NCBI GenBank assembly: GCA_023250195.1
Contig: JAHFBF010000004.1
Span: 193,675 to 257,674, forward strand
Origin: Candidatus Melainabacteria bacterium
GTDB lineage: Bacteria > Cyanobacteriota > Vampirovibrionia > 2-02-FULL-35-15
Direction of reading: 5' to 3'
DNA length: 64,000 bases
Shown: one piece after another, positions 1 through 8,643 of the stretch
Layout of the letters: the number at the start of each line of letters is the position of its first letter
How positions within the stretch are numbered: the stretch's first letter is position 1
Notes under the pieces: model-generated
What the model saw: only the letters and a program-made list of their open reading frames with translations
What the model was told of the DNA's origin: nothing
The model's database searches: none
Program-made: the position numbers and the translations under genes

Positions 1-48
1 CAGGCAAAAGAAGCTATGAGACTTGCTAGAGAAAGAAAGGTTAATTAA
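1..48 (+). CDS. C-terminal 15 codons of a gene entering from the left edge
   Basis: The first bases read in frame as QAKEAMRLARERKVN followed by TAA at 46-48. The peptide is lysine/arginine rich and helical in character, typical of a protein C-terminus, but too short to identify. It converges on the TadG-like gene with an 8-bp overlap. It could be chance, but the codon use fits coding sequence. Confidence 0.4.
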   Translation, partial: QAKEAMRLARERKVN

Positions 49-1696
49 CTAGCTTTAATCCAAGTTCATCAGCTATTTGCATAAATCCCTCTTTTAGTTG
101 CGCTGGATTATTTATAAATATTACAGGCTCTGCTTTACCAACTGTTTGAACTTGGTAGCTGAATTGATCGATAATATTCTGTGTAACAGCTAAAGTTAGT
201 ACGATTGAATAAACCTTTATTCCAGCGTCTGTAAGTGATTTTACTTTAGCGCCTAGCTCAGCAAAACTATGTGTAGGTTCACCATCAGTAAATAAGATTA
301 TAATTCTTTCTGAACCTGGTCTGTCACTTTGGTCTAGCGTCCACTTTGCATTATCTAAACCTGCATTTATATTTGTACCTCCATCAGGAAAGCTAAAAGT
401 ATTAATTGGGGTGACTGCTGTACCATTTCCGCCTGTTGACATAATTGTAATTTTTTGAATAATAGTATCGAAACTGGATGGGCTAACTAAGCCTAAATAT
501 GGATATGTTGTTCTGATTCTTTTTGAAAGTGCATTTCCAGCGTATTCTGAAGTATTTATTACGGCACTTGTATCTGTTTTGTAGGATGAACTTGAAAAAC
601 TAACAAGTCCGACTTTCAAAGCAGCAGTACCGTAAATTCTTACTGTGTCAATAAAAGTCTTAACTCCATATGATGCGCTGGAAATTGGTTCTATATATGG
701 AGCCAGCATGTTGAAATAAGTTGTAATCACATTTGGATCTAAATTTCTGTTATTTGCATAACTTTGAGCAAGACTCTTATCTTCATTAGCTATAGCTAAA
801 CCAGCAAGCTCACTAATTCTTCGTCCACTTAATGCATTACGATATAGTCCACTTGCCATATCAGCATTAGTTATAAAACCTCTGTCTGGATCGGGTGTGT
901 ATACTGTCATTCCCGTGGTGTAAGTAGCATTGCTTGGAATATCAAAACCTGCAGTGTTAACTATGATATCTGTAATTGATGCAATAGTAGTCACATAACC
1001 ATTTGCAGTAATTGTTGAATTTGTTCCATATAATTGATCCTGAGCTTGATAAAGAACCACATCAGTGTAAAGTGTTCCCATGCCACCCATTCCGACTACT
1101 TGCCTGTAAGCAGATCCTATATATGTGCTGAAAGTTGCAAATCTCATTGATCCTGAAAGGTCAATTACAAAAGCCACATCAAGTGGTGGTAACTCTGCTT
1201 CTTTTGTTATTGAAATCATCGCTGTGTCTGCAAGAAATGTAGCAAAAAAAGGTTTTGGAGTGAGAGCGGAAGTTACTGAAATCTTTCCTCTATCCAGGCT
1301 GGTCATAACTGTTAGTGTAATAGGTGCTTCTCTATAAAAAGTATTAATTCCATCAGCCTGTGTAAAAGTTTTTGTATAAGTTAGAGTTGATGGTTGACCA
1401 GGACCGGTTGAATTATAAAAATTCCCTACCATTGTATCCTCTGCAATGTTCATTTTAAATGCTCTTACTGTGGCATTTACTGCTTTACCAGCATCAGCTT
1501 TATTTCTGAAATATTCCTGTGCCCCGGCTACAGCAGCTGCTTCTGTGGCTTTTTCCATTGAGCTTCTTAAAATACCAAAGTAACCAAGATCTACAGAAAG
1601 CCCTGCAAGAGGAATTATTGCTGCAATAAAAGTAATCGCTAGAGGTAAAATTGTACCTGAAAAATTCCTTTGTAATTTTTTAATTTGCTTTTTCAT
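41..1696 (-). CDS. TadG-like protein with von Willebrand factor A domain
   Basis: A 551-aa protein with the N-terminal membrane segment typical of TadG/TadE-type pilus proteins (hydrophobic residues about 15-38, followed by the SMEKATEAAAVAGAQEY heptad region) and a large extracytoplasmic VWA domain. The metal-ion-dependent adhesion site is visible as D179-L-S181-G-S183, with later conserved pieces PDGGTNINAG and ILFTDGEPTHS. In Tad systems such minor pseudopilins sit at the pilus base or tip, and the VWA domain may make contacts with surfaces or partners (inference). It is the last gene of a minus-strand Tad block, 31 bp downstream of the second TadE-like gene. Confidence 0.85.
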   Translation of the reverse strand: MKKQIKKLQRNFSGTILPLAITFIAAIIPLAGLSVDLGYFGILRSSMEKATEAAAVAGAQEYFRNKADAGKAVNATVRAFKMNIAEDTMVGNFYNSTGPGQPSTLTYTKTFTQADGINTFYREAPITLTVMTSLDRGKISVTSALTPKPFFATFLADTAMISITKEAELPPLDVAFVIDLSGSMRFATFSTYIGSAYRQVVGMGGMGTLYTDVVLYQAQDQLYGTNSTITANGYVTTIASITDIIVNTAGFDIPSNATYTTGMTVYTPDPDRGFITNADMASGLYRNALSGRRISELAGLAIANEDKSLAQSYANNRNLDPNVITTYFNMLAPYIEPISSASYGVKTFIDTVRIYGTAALKVGLVSFSSSSYKTDTSAVINTSEYAGNALSKRIRTTYPYLGLVSPSSFDTIIQKITIMSTGGNGTAVTPINTFSFPDGGTNINAGLDNAKWTLDQSDRPGSERIIILFTDGEPTHSFAELGAKVKSLTDAGIKVYSIVLTLAVTQNIIDQFSYQVQTVGKAEPVIFINNPAQLKEGFMQIADELGLKLVN

Positions 1697-1727
1697 GTTT
1701 TCTTCATTCTACTTTGAACCTTTAACT

Positions 1728-2240
1728 TTAATTTAGTGTTGGTCTTCTTGAGCGTTCAAGAAAGCATGTGGCAGAACCTGAAAGCATTAAACCATCCACT
1801 CCAAAGACAGGTACGCCGATTAGATTTCCCGGATCTACAAAAGGAATTTTTAAAGAAGGATCACTGGCAGGTGGAAATATTACATTTACAACTACTTTTG
1901 TGCTTGTAGCTCCGTTTGCTTGTCCGCCTGCTACTGTACTGTTATTTGCAGCATCAGTAACATTAAATGTAAACTGGTTTGAATCAACAACAGATCCTGG
2001 AAAACGAACCTGATCTGCATAGGTGGTAAAACCTGCAAGATCATAGGTAGATGTTCTCTTTGCGTTTATAGCAATTTTGCCTGCCACTTGCTGGGCAGCT
2101 ATTCCAAGAGTGTTGTATATATAAAGAGCTCTTGACAGTTCTACTAAGCTGAACATTAATAGTAAAAAGATGGGTATTGTCAAAGCTGTTTCTGCTAAAA
2201 CAGCCCCAATATTTCCTCTTTTTTTATAGTTATTGTTCAT
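1728..2240 (-). CDS. TadE-like minor pseudopilin
   Basis: A 170-aa protein with a short basic N-terminus, then a motif of the form GAVLAETALTIPIFLLLMFSLVE, where the E after the processing region and the hydrophobic helix are characteristic of TadE-like pilus proteins (PF07811 type). The rest is a small polar C-terminal domain. It overlaps the preceding tadE-like gene by 4 bp, suggesting translational coupling. Expected role: minor pseudopilin matured by the prepilin peptidase encoded upstream. Confidence 0.85.
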   Translation of the reverse strand: MNNNYKKRGNIGAVLAETALTIPIFLLLMFSLVELSRALYIYNTLGIAAQQVAGKIAINAKRTSTYDLAGFTTYADQVRFPGSVVDSNQFTFNVTDAANNSTVAGGQANGATSTKVVVNVIFPPASDPSLKIPFVDPGNLIGVPVFGVDGLMLSGSATCFLERSRRPTLN

Positions 2241-2779
2241 CTTTCTAAACGTCCTTCTATCTGGAATATTGCTTTTGACATGAGAGTTTTATTGCTTTGA
2301 AAGATATTGCCAGGATTAAAAACTGCAGGGATAGGAGTGTTTACACTAGCTCCAGCTCCCGGATAAGTAATTTCAACTTGTATAAAATCAATTGAGTCTG
2401 GATTATTCTTTCTATCAAAAGGAAGATTATCCGGGGCATTCTGAATTTCGGTTCCGGCTGGATTTAAATATTTAATTGTAAATTGTCCAGGCTCTTCTAT
2501 TACGCCCATAACTCTTACACTATTTCTTATTAGAGTCTCAATGCTGGCTCTTGAAATCGTATTATTGCTCATAAAGTTAACATCAACACTTTCTTTAATT
2601 GATGCTCCAATTCTTGCAGCTTCCCGGGCACCATATTCTAAAGTGTTTTGTAAATAATATATTCTTGAAACTTCAAATATAGCCCCTATAAGCATTATGA
2701 TGAATGGAAGAATAACGACGAGTTCAGTAAAAGCACTACCTTTTTGGGTTCTATTCGTGATTTTTTGTAGAGACTTCAT
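2237..2779 (-). CDS. TadE-like minor pseudopilin
   Basis: A 180-aa paralogue of the next gene. The N-terminus KGSAFTELVVILPFIIMLIG has the Glu-containing pseudopilin signature followed by a transmembrane helix, then YLQNTLEYGAREAARIGAS, the usual TadE alpha-helical extension. The stop overlaps the start of the following gene by 4 bp. A 129-bp gap separates it from cpaB upstream. Role in Tad/Flp pilus biogenesis is inferred from family and neighbours. Confidence 0.85.
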   Translation of the reverse strand: MKSLQKITNRTQKGSAFTELVVILPFIIMLIGAIFEVSRIYYLQNTLEYGAREAARIGASIKESVDVNFMSNNTISRASIETLIRNSVRVMGVIEEPGQFTIKYLNPAGTEIQNAPDNLPFDRKNNPDSIDFIQVEITYPGAGASVNTPIPAVFNPGNIFQSNKTLMSKAIFQIEGRLER

Positions 2780-2908
2780 AGTTTATTTAAAAAGCTTCCT
2801 TAGATTTATCTACCCTAATTATAGGAATAAAAATAAGTTAAGATTGTGATTGAATAAACATTGAAATAAAGTTTTAGTTTATCCCTAAGGGCTAGCAGTT
2901 ATTTTGCG

Positions 2909-3781
2909 TTAGTAATAATAATAAGTTCTTTGATCACCTAAAATAATTTCAATTGCATTTTTGTCTGCATTTGTTCCTGTAGGGGTTATGGGTATGTTTG
3001 CTGTCTGGTTATTACTACTGGAAGCTATATAACCATAAACATCTTCTAGATTAGCGCCAGATGTTATTGCTGACTGTTTTTCACTAAGTGGCCTTAAAAC
3101 AAGATGTAATTGGCCTGTCTCAGAGGCAAGGGCTAGTTTTTCTACATCTTTTGGAAGTAAAGCAAATGTTACCTGAGAAACGATTTTAGCCTGAGGATCA
3201 GAGAAAGTGTTTGGATCAAATATTTTGTCTCCAACTGCTACAACAAGTACACTTTGCAAAATTGTTTTTGAAAAAGTTTGATCCTCATTTCTCTTTAATG
3301 TAGAAATAATATCTACATGATCGCCAGGGCTGATAAATCCTCCAATACCGACTACTTCATTTACCCGAATTGTTATAGCTCTATAACCTAAAGGGATTAC
3401 TACTGCAAGTCCTCCAGCAGCACCTTCACCGACCAGTCTTCCCTGTGTAATTACCTCATCAGCATCAATTGTACTTTTTACAATGCGTCCTTTGAGGGAG
3501 TCTATTGAGCTTGGATAATCTTTTGGAACTGCCTGAGCAGGTAATTGTTTTATTGCAAGGTCACTGTCTTCAAGTTTTTTACCTGCCGGAATTTGCTTGC
3601 TTGCTACAACTACAGCTCTGGTAACAGTAAGTTCTTTTACTTTTTGTTGAGTTTTATTTAAGTACTGCCAAATTCCAATTGCAGCAATTAAACCCAGAAC
3701 AACAGCAATAACAATCATTATGACAAGAGAACTGATTTTGTTCTTTGTTTTAGGTGTAAAAGATGTTGGGTTTACTGCCAT
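2909..3781 (-). CDS. cpaB: Flp pilus assembly protein CpaB/RcpC
   Basis: A 290-aa protein with one N-terminal membrane helix (about residues 18-42), then a SAF domain (about 52-118; SKQIPAGKKLEDSDLAIKQLP) and the RcpC domain with the conserved SPGDHVDIISTL segment (about 150-160). This is the domain order of CpaB/RcpC, a periplasmic component of the Tad secretion channel. It overlaps the upstream prepilin peptidase gene by 10 bp. The partner secretin is not in the window. Confidence 0.92.
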   Translation of the reverse strand: MAVNPTSFTPKTKNKISSLVIMIVIAVVLGLIAAIGIWQYLNKTQQKVKELTVTRAVVVASKQIPAGKKLEDSDLAIKQLPAQAVPKDYPSSIDSLKGRIVKSTIDADEVITQGRLVGEGAAGGLAVVIPLGYRAITIRVNEVVGIGGFISPGDHVDIISTLKRNEDQTFSKTILQSVLVVAVGDKIFDPNTFSDPQAKIVSQVTFALLPKDVEKLALASETGQLHLVLRPLSEKQSAITSGANLEDVYGYIASSSNNQTANIPITPTGTNADKNAIEIILGDQRTYYYY

Positions 3782-4272
3782 ATGACTATATTAAAAATAC
3801 TGTTTGCTCCAAACATTATATATAAGATTGTTCCCAATAAGATAGCAATGCCATAAGGAATCTTTTGTTTTTTATCTATAACAGGTAATATTTGTCCTGT
3901 TGTTATCAGGAATTTAAGACGACCTGGATTAAAAAGGAGCCAGATAATACCTAAAATTAACCCACAGATTGCAGTGTAAAAAAAGATAATGATACCCCCT
4001 TTATATCCAGCTATAGCTCCTAATGCGCCAAGTAGTTTTACATCTCCTGCACCCATCCCTCCGGCAATATAAGGGATGGACAAAAGAGCAAGGCCTGTTA
4101 GTAGCCCAAACAAAGAATGTAAAAAGCCATGAAGTCCTGAATAAAAAACATTGAGTGAAAATATTATTGCAAGACTACCAAAAGTAAGCCAATTTGGAAT
4201 TCTTCTGAATCTCAAATCATATATTGCGCCGATAGAGGCAACTAATAAAAGAGATATTATTTCAAAATACAT
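3772..4272 (-). CDS. Prepilin peptidase, A24 family (TadV/CpaA type)
   Basis: A 166-aa polytopic membrane protein. The two aspartates of the aspartic prepilin peptidase active site are visible: one in IYDLRFRRIPN near residue 20, and one in the GAGDVKLLGALGA motif near residue 76 (the GxGD signature). The short length, without the cytoplasmic methylase insertion of PilD, fits the TadV/CpaA subfamily that processes Flp pilins. It lies directly downstream of a flp gene and overlaps cpaB, so the whole block is probably one transcript. Confidence 0.92.
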   Translation of the reverse strand: MYFEIISLLLVASIGAIYDLRFRRIPNWLTFGSLAIIFSLNVFYSGLHGFLHSLFGLLTGLALLSIPYIAGGMGAGDVKLLGALGAIAGYKGGIIIFFYTAICGLILGIIWLLFNPGRLKFLITTGQILPVIDKKQKIPYGIAILLGTILYIMFGANSIFNIVIWQ

Positions 4273-4279
4273 TTATCTA

Positions 4280-4441
4280 CTAGTTTAGAACATTTGATGC
4301 ATTGGTTATACTTGTTTCAAGCTTAGTTCCAAATGCAGTAATAACTGCTGCAATTGCAACAGTTATTATTCCCAATAAAATAGCATATTCTGCTAAGTCA
4401 ACACCTTCTTCATCCTGGATGAAATTTAATAAGCTTTTCAT
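4280..4441 (-). CDS. flp: Flp-type pilin, copy 1
   Basis: A 53-aa prepilin beginning MKSLLNFIQDEEG, with the type IVb processing region followed by VDLAEYAILLGIITVAIAAV. The Glu-Tyr pair after the cleavage site and the hydrophobic helix are the Flp signature. A strong ribosome-binding site (AAGGAGG) lies 5 nt upstream of the ATG at 4441. It is the most divergent of the three pilins here. Confidence 0.9.
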   Translation of the reverse strand: MKSLLNFIQDEEGVDLAEYAILLGIITVAIAAVITAFGTKLETSITNASNVLN

Positions 4442-4533
4442 TAATCCTCCTTAAAAGGTAATTGTTACTTACCCGAAAAAGTAAAGAGATAATCCATAAA
4501 TAGCTTATTATGTTTACTTATGCTTTATGTTTT

Positions 4534-4695
4534 TTAATTTAAAACAGTTGTAGCATTAGTAACAACTGTACCGAGCTTTGCTCCAAATGCAGTAACTACT
4601 GTTGCAATAGCAACTGTAATTAATCCAAGAAGAAGTGCGTATTCAGCCATTGATGCGCCTTCTTCATCAGATATAAATGATATAAAAGTATACAT
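4534..4695 (-). CDS. flp: Flp-type pilin, copy 2
   Basis: A 53-aa prepilin starting MYTFISFISDEEGASMAEY, with the Flp motif and a hydrophobic helix LLLGLITVAIATVVTAFG. It is nearly identical to copy 3 from residue 11 onward, also at the DNA level, which points to recent duplication or gene conversion. A purine-rich ribosome-binding site (AAGGGGGAAT) precedes the ATG at 4695. Confidence 0.9.
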   Translation of the reverse strand: MYTFISFISDEEGASMAEYALLLGLITVAIATVVTAFGAKLGTVVTNATTVLN

Positions 4696-4841
4696 AGAGA
4701 TTCCCCCTTATCTTACAATCATACTTACATATAGGATGAATTTACCTGCTGCTATCCCTAGCATTGTGCAGAAGCAAGAGGCTGCTCTACTTTTAAAGAA
4801 TCTTTTTTAAAGAAATTATAAAATAATCGTTAAAAGACAAA

Positions 4842-4909
4842 CAAAAAAAATAGGCACACTTATTCCAGATACATGTCGATTAAACATATTTGAAGAATAA
4901 TTGTGCCTA
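4842..4909 (-). terminator. Probable rho-independent terminator after pilin copy 3
   Basis: On the minus strand, just after the stop of the pilin at 4921, the arms TAGGCACAATTATTC and GGAATAAGTGTGCCTA form an imperfect stem around a loop of about 28 nt, followed by a run of eight T residues. This could end most transcripts after the first pilin and so raise its level relative to the assembly genes. Confidence 0.6.
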
Positions 4910-4920
4910 ACAAGAATCGT

Positions 4921-5082
4921 CTATTTTAAAACGTTTGTTGCACCTGTAACAACTGTACCGAGCTTTGCTCCAAATGCAGTAATTACTGTTGCAATAGCAA
5001 CTGTAATTAATCCAAGAAGAAGTGCGTATTCGGCCATTGATGCACCTTCTTCGTCTTTTAAGAATCCAACTAACTTATTCAT
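4921..5082 (-). CDS. flp: Flp-type pilin, copy 3 (first of the block, likely the major pilin)
   Basis: A 53-aa prepilin starting MNKLVGFLKDEEGASMAEY, with the Flp processing motif and hydrophobic helix. The ribosome-binding site GGAGG lies 5 nt before the ATG at 5082. It is the first gene of the minus-strand pilus block and is followed by a terminator-like hairpin, the usual arrangement for an abundant major pilin (inference). Confidence 0.9.
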   Translation of the reverse strand: MNKLVGFLKDEEGASMAEYALLLGLITVAIATVITAFGAKLGTVVTGATNVLK

Positions 5083-5414
5083 AAATTACCTCCATTTATT
5101 AACACGTAATTTTTACATACCCAATTAATAGAGCAAATATACCTGTTGTTAACCCTTGTTATTTAAAGTTTAGGGATAGCCTTTAAATAAAAAGTAAGGT
5201 TAAAAAAAATCTATTCAACTCTACCTTGATTAGATAATAAACATATTTGTTCTTTTAATATGTGACCATAAGCATAATTTATTAGAGGCTTAATAGCAGA
5301 CTTTCTATCAACTATTTAATCTATAACAGTTTAACCCTGGAGTACAGGTGGTAACTATCAATTAGAACAACTTTTTTATCTATTTGTTTTATCTATTTTG
5401 ATAGGGGGCATAGT
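5083..5414. other. Divergent intergenic region between pilin and exopolysaccharide genes
   Basis: A 332-bp AT-rich gap that must hold the promoters of both divergent blocks. It contains an imperfect inverted repeat (arms at about 5150-5168 and 5181-5202, sharing TTATTTAAAG/CTTTAAATAA). No coding sequence or convincing -35/-10 pair stands out. The purine run AGGGGG at 5403-5408 is the ribosome-binding site of the downstream TTG start. Confidence 0.5.
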
Positions 5415-7550
5415 TTGAATTTTTACGAAGCAATCAGAATCCATTTAAGATTGGGCCTGTTAATTATTTTCTTAGTGCCAACGATATCGTGGATTATAGC
5501 TTTGAATATTACCCCCATTTATGAAAGCAGGGCAAGATTACTTATTGAGGCAAAAGATTTAGGGGTTGAAGAAAATGGAGCTGCTAATCTTTTCAAATCA
5601 ATTTCAAAATCAGGTAATCCAATTCAAACACAGATTGAAATCCTGAAATCTTCTACTATACTGGAAAAAGTTATTCATCAGTTTAATCTTCGATATAAAA
5701 AAGGACCTCAAAAAGGACAATACTTGAGTTACACCAAGTTAAGCCAGAACCTTTCAGTATCTGCGGATAAGAATGTAGACATTGTTGAATTGAAATATAA
5801 AGATCCAGATCCTAAAAAAGCTAAAGATATTGTACAGGCTATAACTGATAGTTATATTGATAAAACTATTGAACTTAAAGCAAGTAATACTGCAAGTGCA
5901 ATAAGATTTTTAAAGAAAGAAAGAAATAAAGCAGAAAGAGAAATGCTTGATTCGAGTAAAAGGCTTAGAGAATTTGAACAAAGAAGTAAAATTGTTGGTT
6001 TTGATGCTAACCAGGAATTAATTAAAGCTGTTTATAGTTTGAAAAGCCTCAGACTTTCAATCGATACCGAATATGTAAGAACAAAGTCTGCATCTGAGCA
6101 GATATCCAGGCAGCTTATGTCAAATATTGATGATGTGGTTTTAGAAAATACAGTTAACCAGGATCCATTCCTTGCTGCATTGAAAAAAGATCTTTTTGAT
6201 AGACAGACGCAGTTGGTGAAATTACAGACAAAAGTTAAGCCTGGACATTATCAGCTGGAGGAAATAAAACAACAAATTGAAGGTGATAATAAATTAATCT
6301 CTGAGCGGATAAAAGACCTTCTTGGAAAAGAAGTAGACCCGAAATCTTTTCCGTATTCTCAGGATCCTCTCAGGATGGATCTTACAAAAAGTTTGTTACA
6401 GGCAAAAACTGTCGAATTAGCAACTGAACAACAATTAATTGTAGTTGATAATGCTATTGCAGAATTACAAAAAAAAGTTGATAAGCTGCCAAATGAAAAA
6501 TATATCTATAAGCAGTTATTAAGAAAAAATGAAATTGCTGAAAAAAGACTTCAGGAAATCGAGATTAAATTAATTGAGTCAAGAATGAAAGGTGTTATAG
6601 CATCTCATATTACAAATATAAGACTTATAGATCCTCCATCATTGGCAACTAAGCCAAAATGGCCTGATGCTTCAAAAACGTTGTTGATCAGTTTTATTTT
6701 CGGACTTTGTTTAGCTGCACTGGTAATTTACCTTGTCGAATATTTTGATGATGTAATAAAGGGCGTAGGTACTTTGCCTAAAGACCTCGGTTGTCCATTC
6801 TTAGGACAGCTTCCTTTTACCCATGTCAGTGATTTGCCAACTGTTTATCAGGAACCAGGGGCAGAGTATAGTGAGGCTATTCATACTATACGAACAAATC
6901 TTTCTTTTCTTTCTTTAGCAGGTAATAAGAAACTTCTTCTTATTACAAGTTCTACTAAAGATGAAGGGAAATCGACTATAGCTGTAAATTTAGCAATTGC
7001 ATATGCTCAAAGCGGTAAAAGAGTTTTGTTGATAGACGCAGATATTAGAAATCCCAGTTTATATAAATATCTGGCAAGACCAAGGGATTCAGTAGGTATT
7101 AGCAACACATTGATAAATGAAATTGACTTTTATGATGTTGTTCAGAAAAGCATTCTTGGAATCATTGGATTTGATTATTTGCCTGGTGGAGATATTCCCC
7201 CCAACCCGATTCAGTTACTTGAATCAGATAAAATGAGGGAATTACTTGAAACCAGTCAGCATATTTATGATTTGGTTATTCTTGATACTCCACCAATAGG
7301 ATTCTTTTCAGATGCATTACTTCTTTCCCGATATGCAGATGTAGTTGCTCTTGTGTCAAGGTATAACAGAACTTCAAGAAAAGAATTACTAGCCTCAACT
7401 GAACTTTTAAAGAAAGCAAATATAACAGCATTGGGGGTAATTCTAAATGGTGTTCCTGCTGCTTCTCAAGGCGCTTATGGTTATTACGGATATGGACATG
7501 AGCATGAGCATGAATCAGCAAGGTATAAAAGAGAACAGTCAGCAGCGTAG
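5415..7550 (+). CDS. Exopolysaccharide chain-length regulator / bacterial tyrosine autokinase (Wzc/GumC type)
   Basis: A 711-aa fusion of a Wzz-like chain-length domain (residues 1-120, with an N-terminal membrane helix around 12-32), long coiled coils (about 165-400), a second membrane helix around 423-445 (LLISFIFGLCLAALVIY), and a cytoplasmic BY-kinase. Walker A is SSTKDEGKST near 511-520, Walker A' is LLIDADIRNPS near 540, Walker B is LVILDTPPIG near 620. The tail GAYGYYGYG is the tyrosine cluster that such kinases autophosphorylate, followed by an unusual HEHEHE run. It probably controls polymer length together with the export protein 28 bp downstream. The start is TTG, preceded by AGGGGG. 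Confidence 0.92.
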   Translation: MNFYEAIRIHLRLGLLIIFLVPTISWIIALNITPIYESRARLLIEAKDLGVEENGAANLFKSISKSGNPIQTQIEILKSSTILEKVIHQFNLRYKKGPQKGQYLSYTKLSQNLSVSADKNVDIVELKYKDPDPKKAKDIVQAITDSYIDKTIELKASNTASAIRFLKKERNKAEREMLDSSKRLREFEQRSKIVGFDANQELIKAVYSLKSLRLSIDTEYVRTKSASEQISRQLMSNIDDVVLENTVNQDPFLAALKKDLFDRQTQLVKLQTKVKPGHYQLEEIKQQIEGDNKLISERIKDLLGKEVDPKSFPYSQDPLRMDLTKSLLQAKTVELATEQQLIVVDNAIAELQKKVDKLPNEKYIYKQLLRKNEIAEKRLQEIEIKLIESRMKGVIASHITNIRLIDPPSLATKPKWPDASKTLLISFIFGLCLAALVIYLVEYFDDVIKGVGTLPKDLGCPFLGQLPFTHVSDLPTVYQEPGAEYSEAIHTIRTNLSFLSLAGNKKLLLITSSTKDEGKSTIAVNLAIAYAQSGKRVLLIDADIRNPSLYKYLARPRDSVGISNTLINEIDFYDVVQKSILGIIGFDYLPGGDIPPNPIQLLESDKMRELLETSQHIYDLVILDTPPIGFFSDALLLSRYADVVALVSRYNRTSRKELLASTELLKKANITALGVILNGVPAASQGAYGYYGYGHEHEHESARYKREQSAA

Positions 7551-7578
7551 AGATATGGGGAATACGAAGAAATAAAGA

Positions 7579-8637
7579 ATGATAGAGAAGAGAGAAAATA
7601 AAATAAGATTGCAAAAGATAAGCATTATTTTATGTCTGATTTTTTGGTTCATTTTTTATAAACCAATTCAAACATATGCTCAAGAATTAAAATCAAAAAT
7701 CAGCCTTACTCCTTCCTATATTATTGGTCCGTGGGATCAATTGACAATAACTGATAAAACATTACAGGAGTTATTTGGACAGTCAGAAAAGTATGATGTG
7801 ACTGTTGCATCTGACGGGTATATCTCAGTTCCATTGCCGGATGGAACACAGCAAAGTATTCTGGCAGCAGGGGACACCTTGGATGAGCTGGCTGTAGATA
7901 TTAGAAATCTGTTTGGGAAGACATTAAAAAATCCACTTGTTTTCATACAGATTAGCAGATACAGACCAATAAATGTTTATATTGCTGGAGAGATTGTAAA
8001 ACCAGGAGTCTACAAGGTTGAATCAACAACAACGCTGTCTGAGAGTGAAATGATAACTACTGCTGTAGTTAGTACTTCTGGATTAACTCTTACAAATGCA
8101 ATACAACTTGCTGGAGGATTAAAGCCTCGTGCTGATATAACTTCTGTTGTTCTTGTAAGAGGGCTAAGTTCTGAAAAAAAAGTTATAGATCTAAAATCAT
8201 TTTTTAATCCTGAAAGTTCTGTACAGGATCTGAGCCTGCAGTCTGGTGATACAGTCTATGTACCTAAAACTGATAGAGTAGAAAATCAGGCACAGAACAA
8301 TGTTTTGCTTCTTGGAAAACTTGCATATCAGGAGGTTCCTGTAAGTATTGTTGGTGAAGTAAAGACTCCCGGTGGTTTTATCTTCTCAAATGATTCTACG
8401 TTATTTGATGCCCTTGGTAAAGCAGGTGGACTAAATGTTATTGGTACTTTAAAGAAAATAAAATTTTCCAGATATGATGAAAAAGGAATCTTTAGATCAC
8501 AGGAATTGAATATTGATGAGCTGTTGCAACGGGGTATTAAATTTGAGGAAATTGCACTCAGACCAAATGATGTAATTGAAATAGAATCTTCAAAACGGAA
8601 AGAAGCCAGGCACCTCTTTAGAAATATGACAAAATAG
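7579..8637 (+). CDS. Polysaccharide export protein (Wza/BexD-like, SLBB domains)
   Basis: A 352-aa protein with a signal peptide (hydrophobic residues about 13-30, ending before AQELKSK), a polysaccharide export domain (about 45-125; YIIGPWDQLTI and DGYISVPLPDG), and SLBB beta-grasp domains (about 128-235, with VYIAGEIVKPGVYKV, and about 250-330, with VSIVGEVKTPGGFIF). No lipobox cysteine is obvious. It would form the periplasmic/outer-membrane channel matched to the upstream tyrosine autokinase. Confidence 0.9.
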   Translation: MIEKRENKIRLQKISIILCLIFWFIFYKPIQTYAQELKSKISLTPSYIIGPWDQLTITDKTLQELFGQSEKYDVTVASDGYISVPLPDGTQQSILAAGDTLDELAVDIRNLFGKTLKNPLVFIQISRYRPINVYIAGEIVKPGVYKVESTTTLSESEMITTAVVSTSGLTLTNAIQLAGGLKPRADITSVVLVRGLSSEKKVIDLKSFFNPESSVQDLSLQSGDTVYVPKTDRVENQAQNNVLLLGKLAYQEVPVSIVGEVKTPGGFIFSNDSTLFDALGKAGGLNVIGTLKKIKFSRYDEKGIFRSQELNIDELLQRGIKFEEIALRPNDVIEIESSKRKEARHLFRNMTK

Positions 8638-8643
8638 TTCAGG

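Noticed and set aside
7276-7614. Minus-strand reading frame of 112 codons with a His/Ala-rich run
   Set aside because: It lies opposite the kinase gene and its tail; the run is the complement of the HEHEHE codons. No RBS or family.
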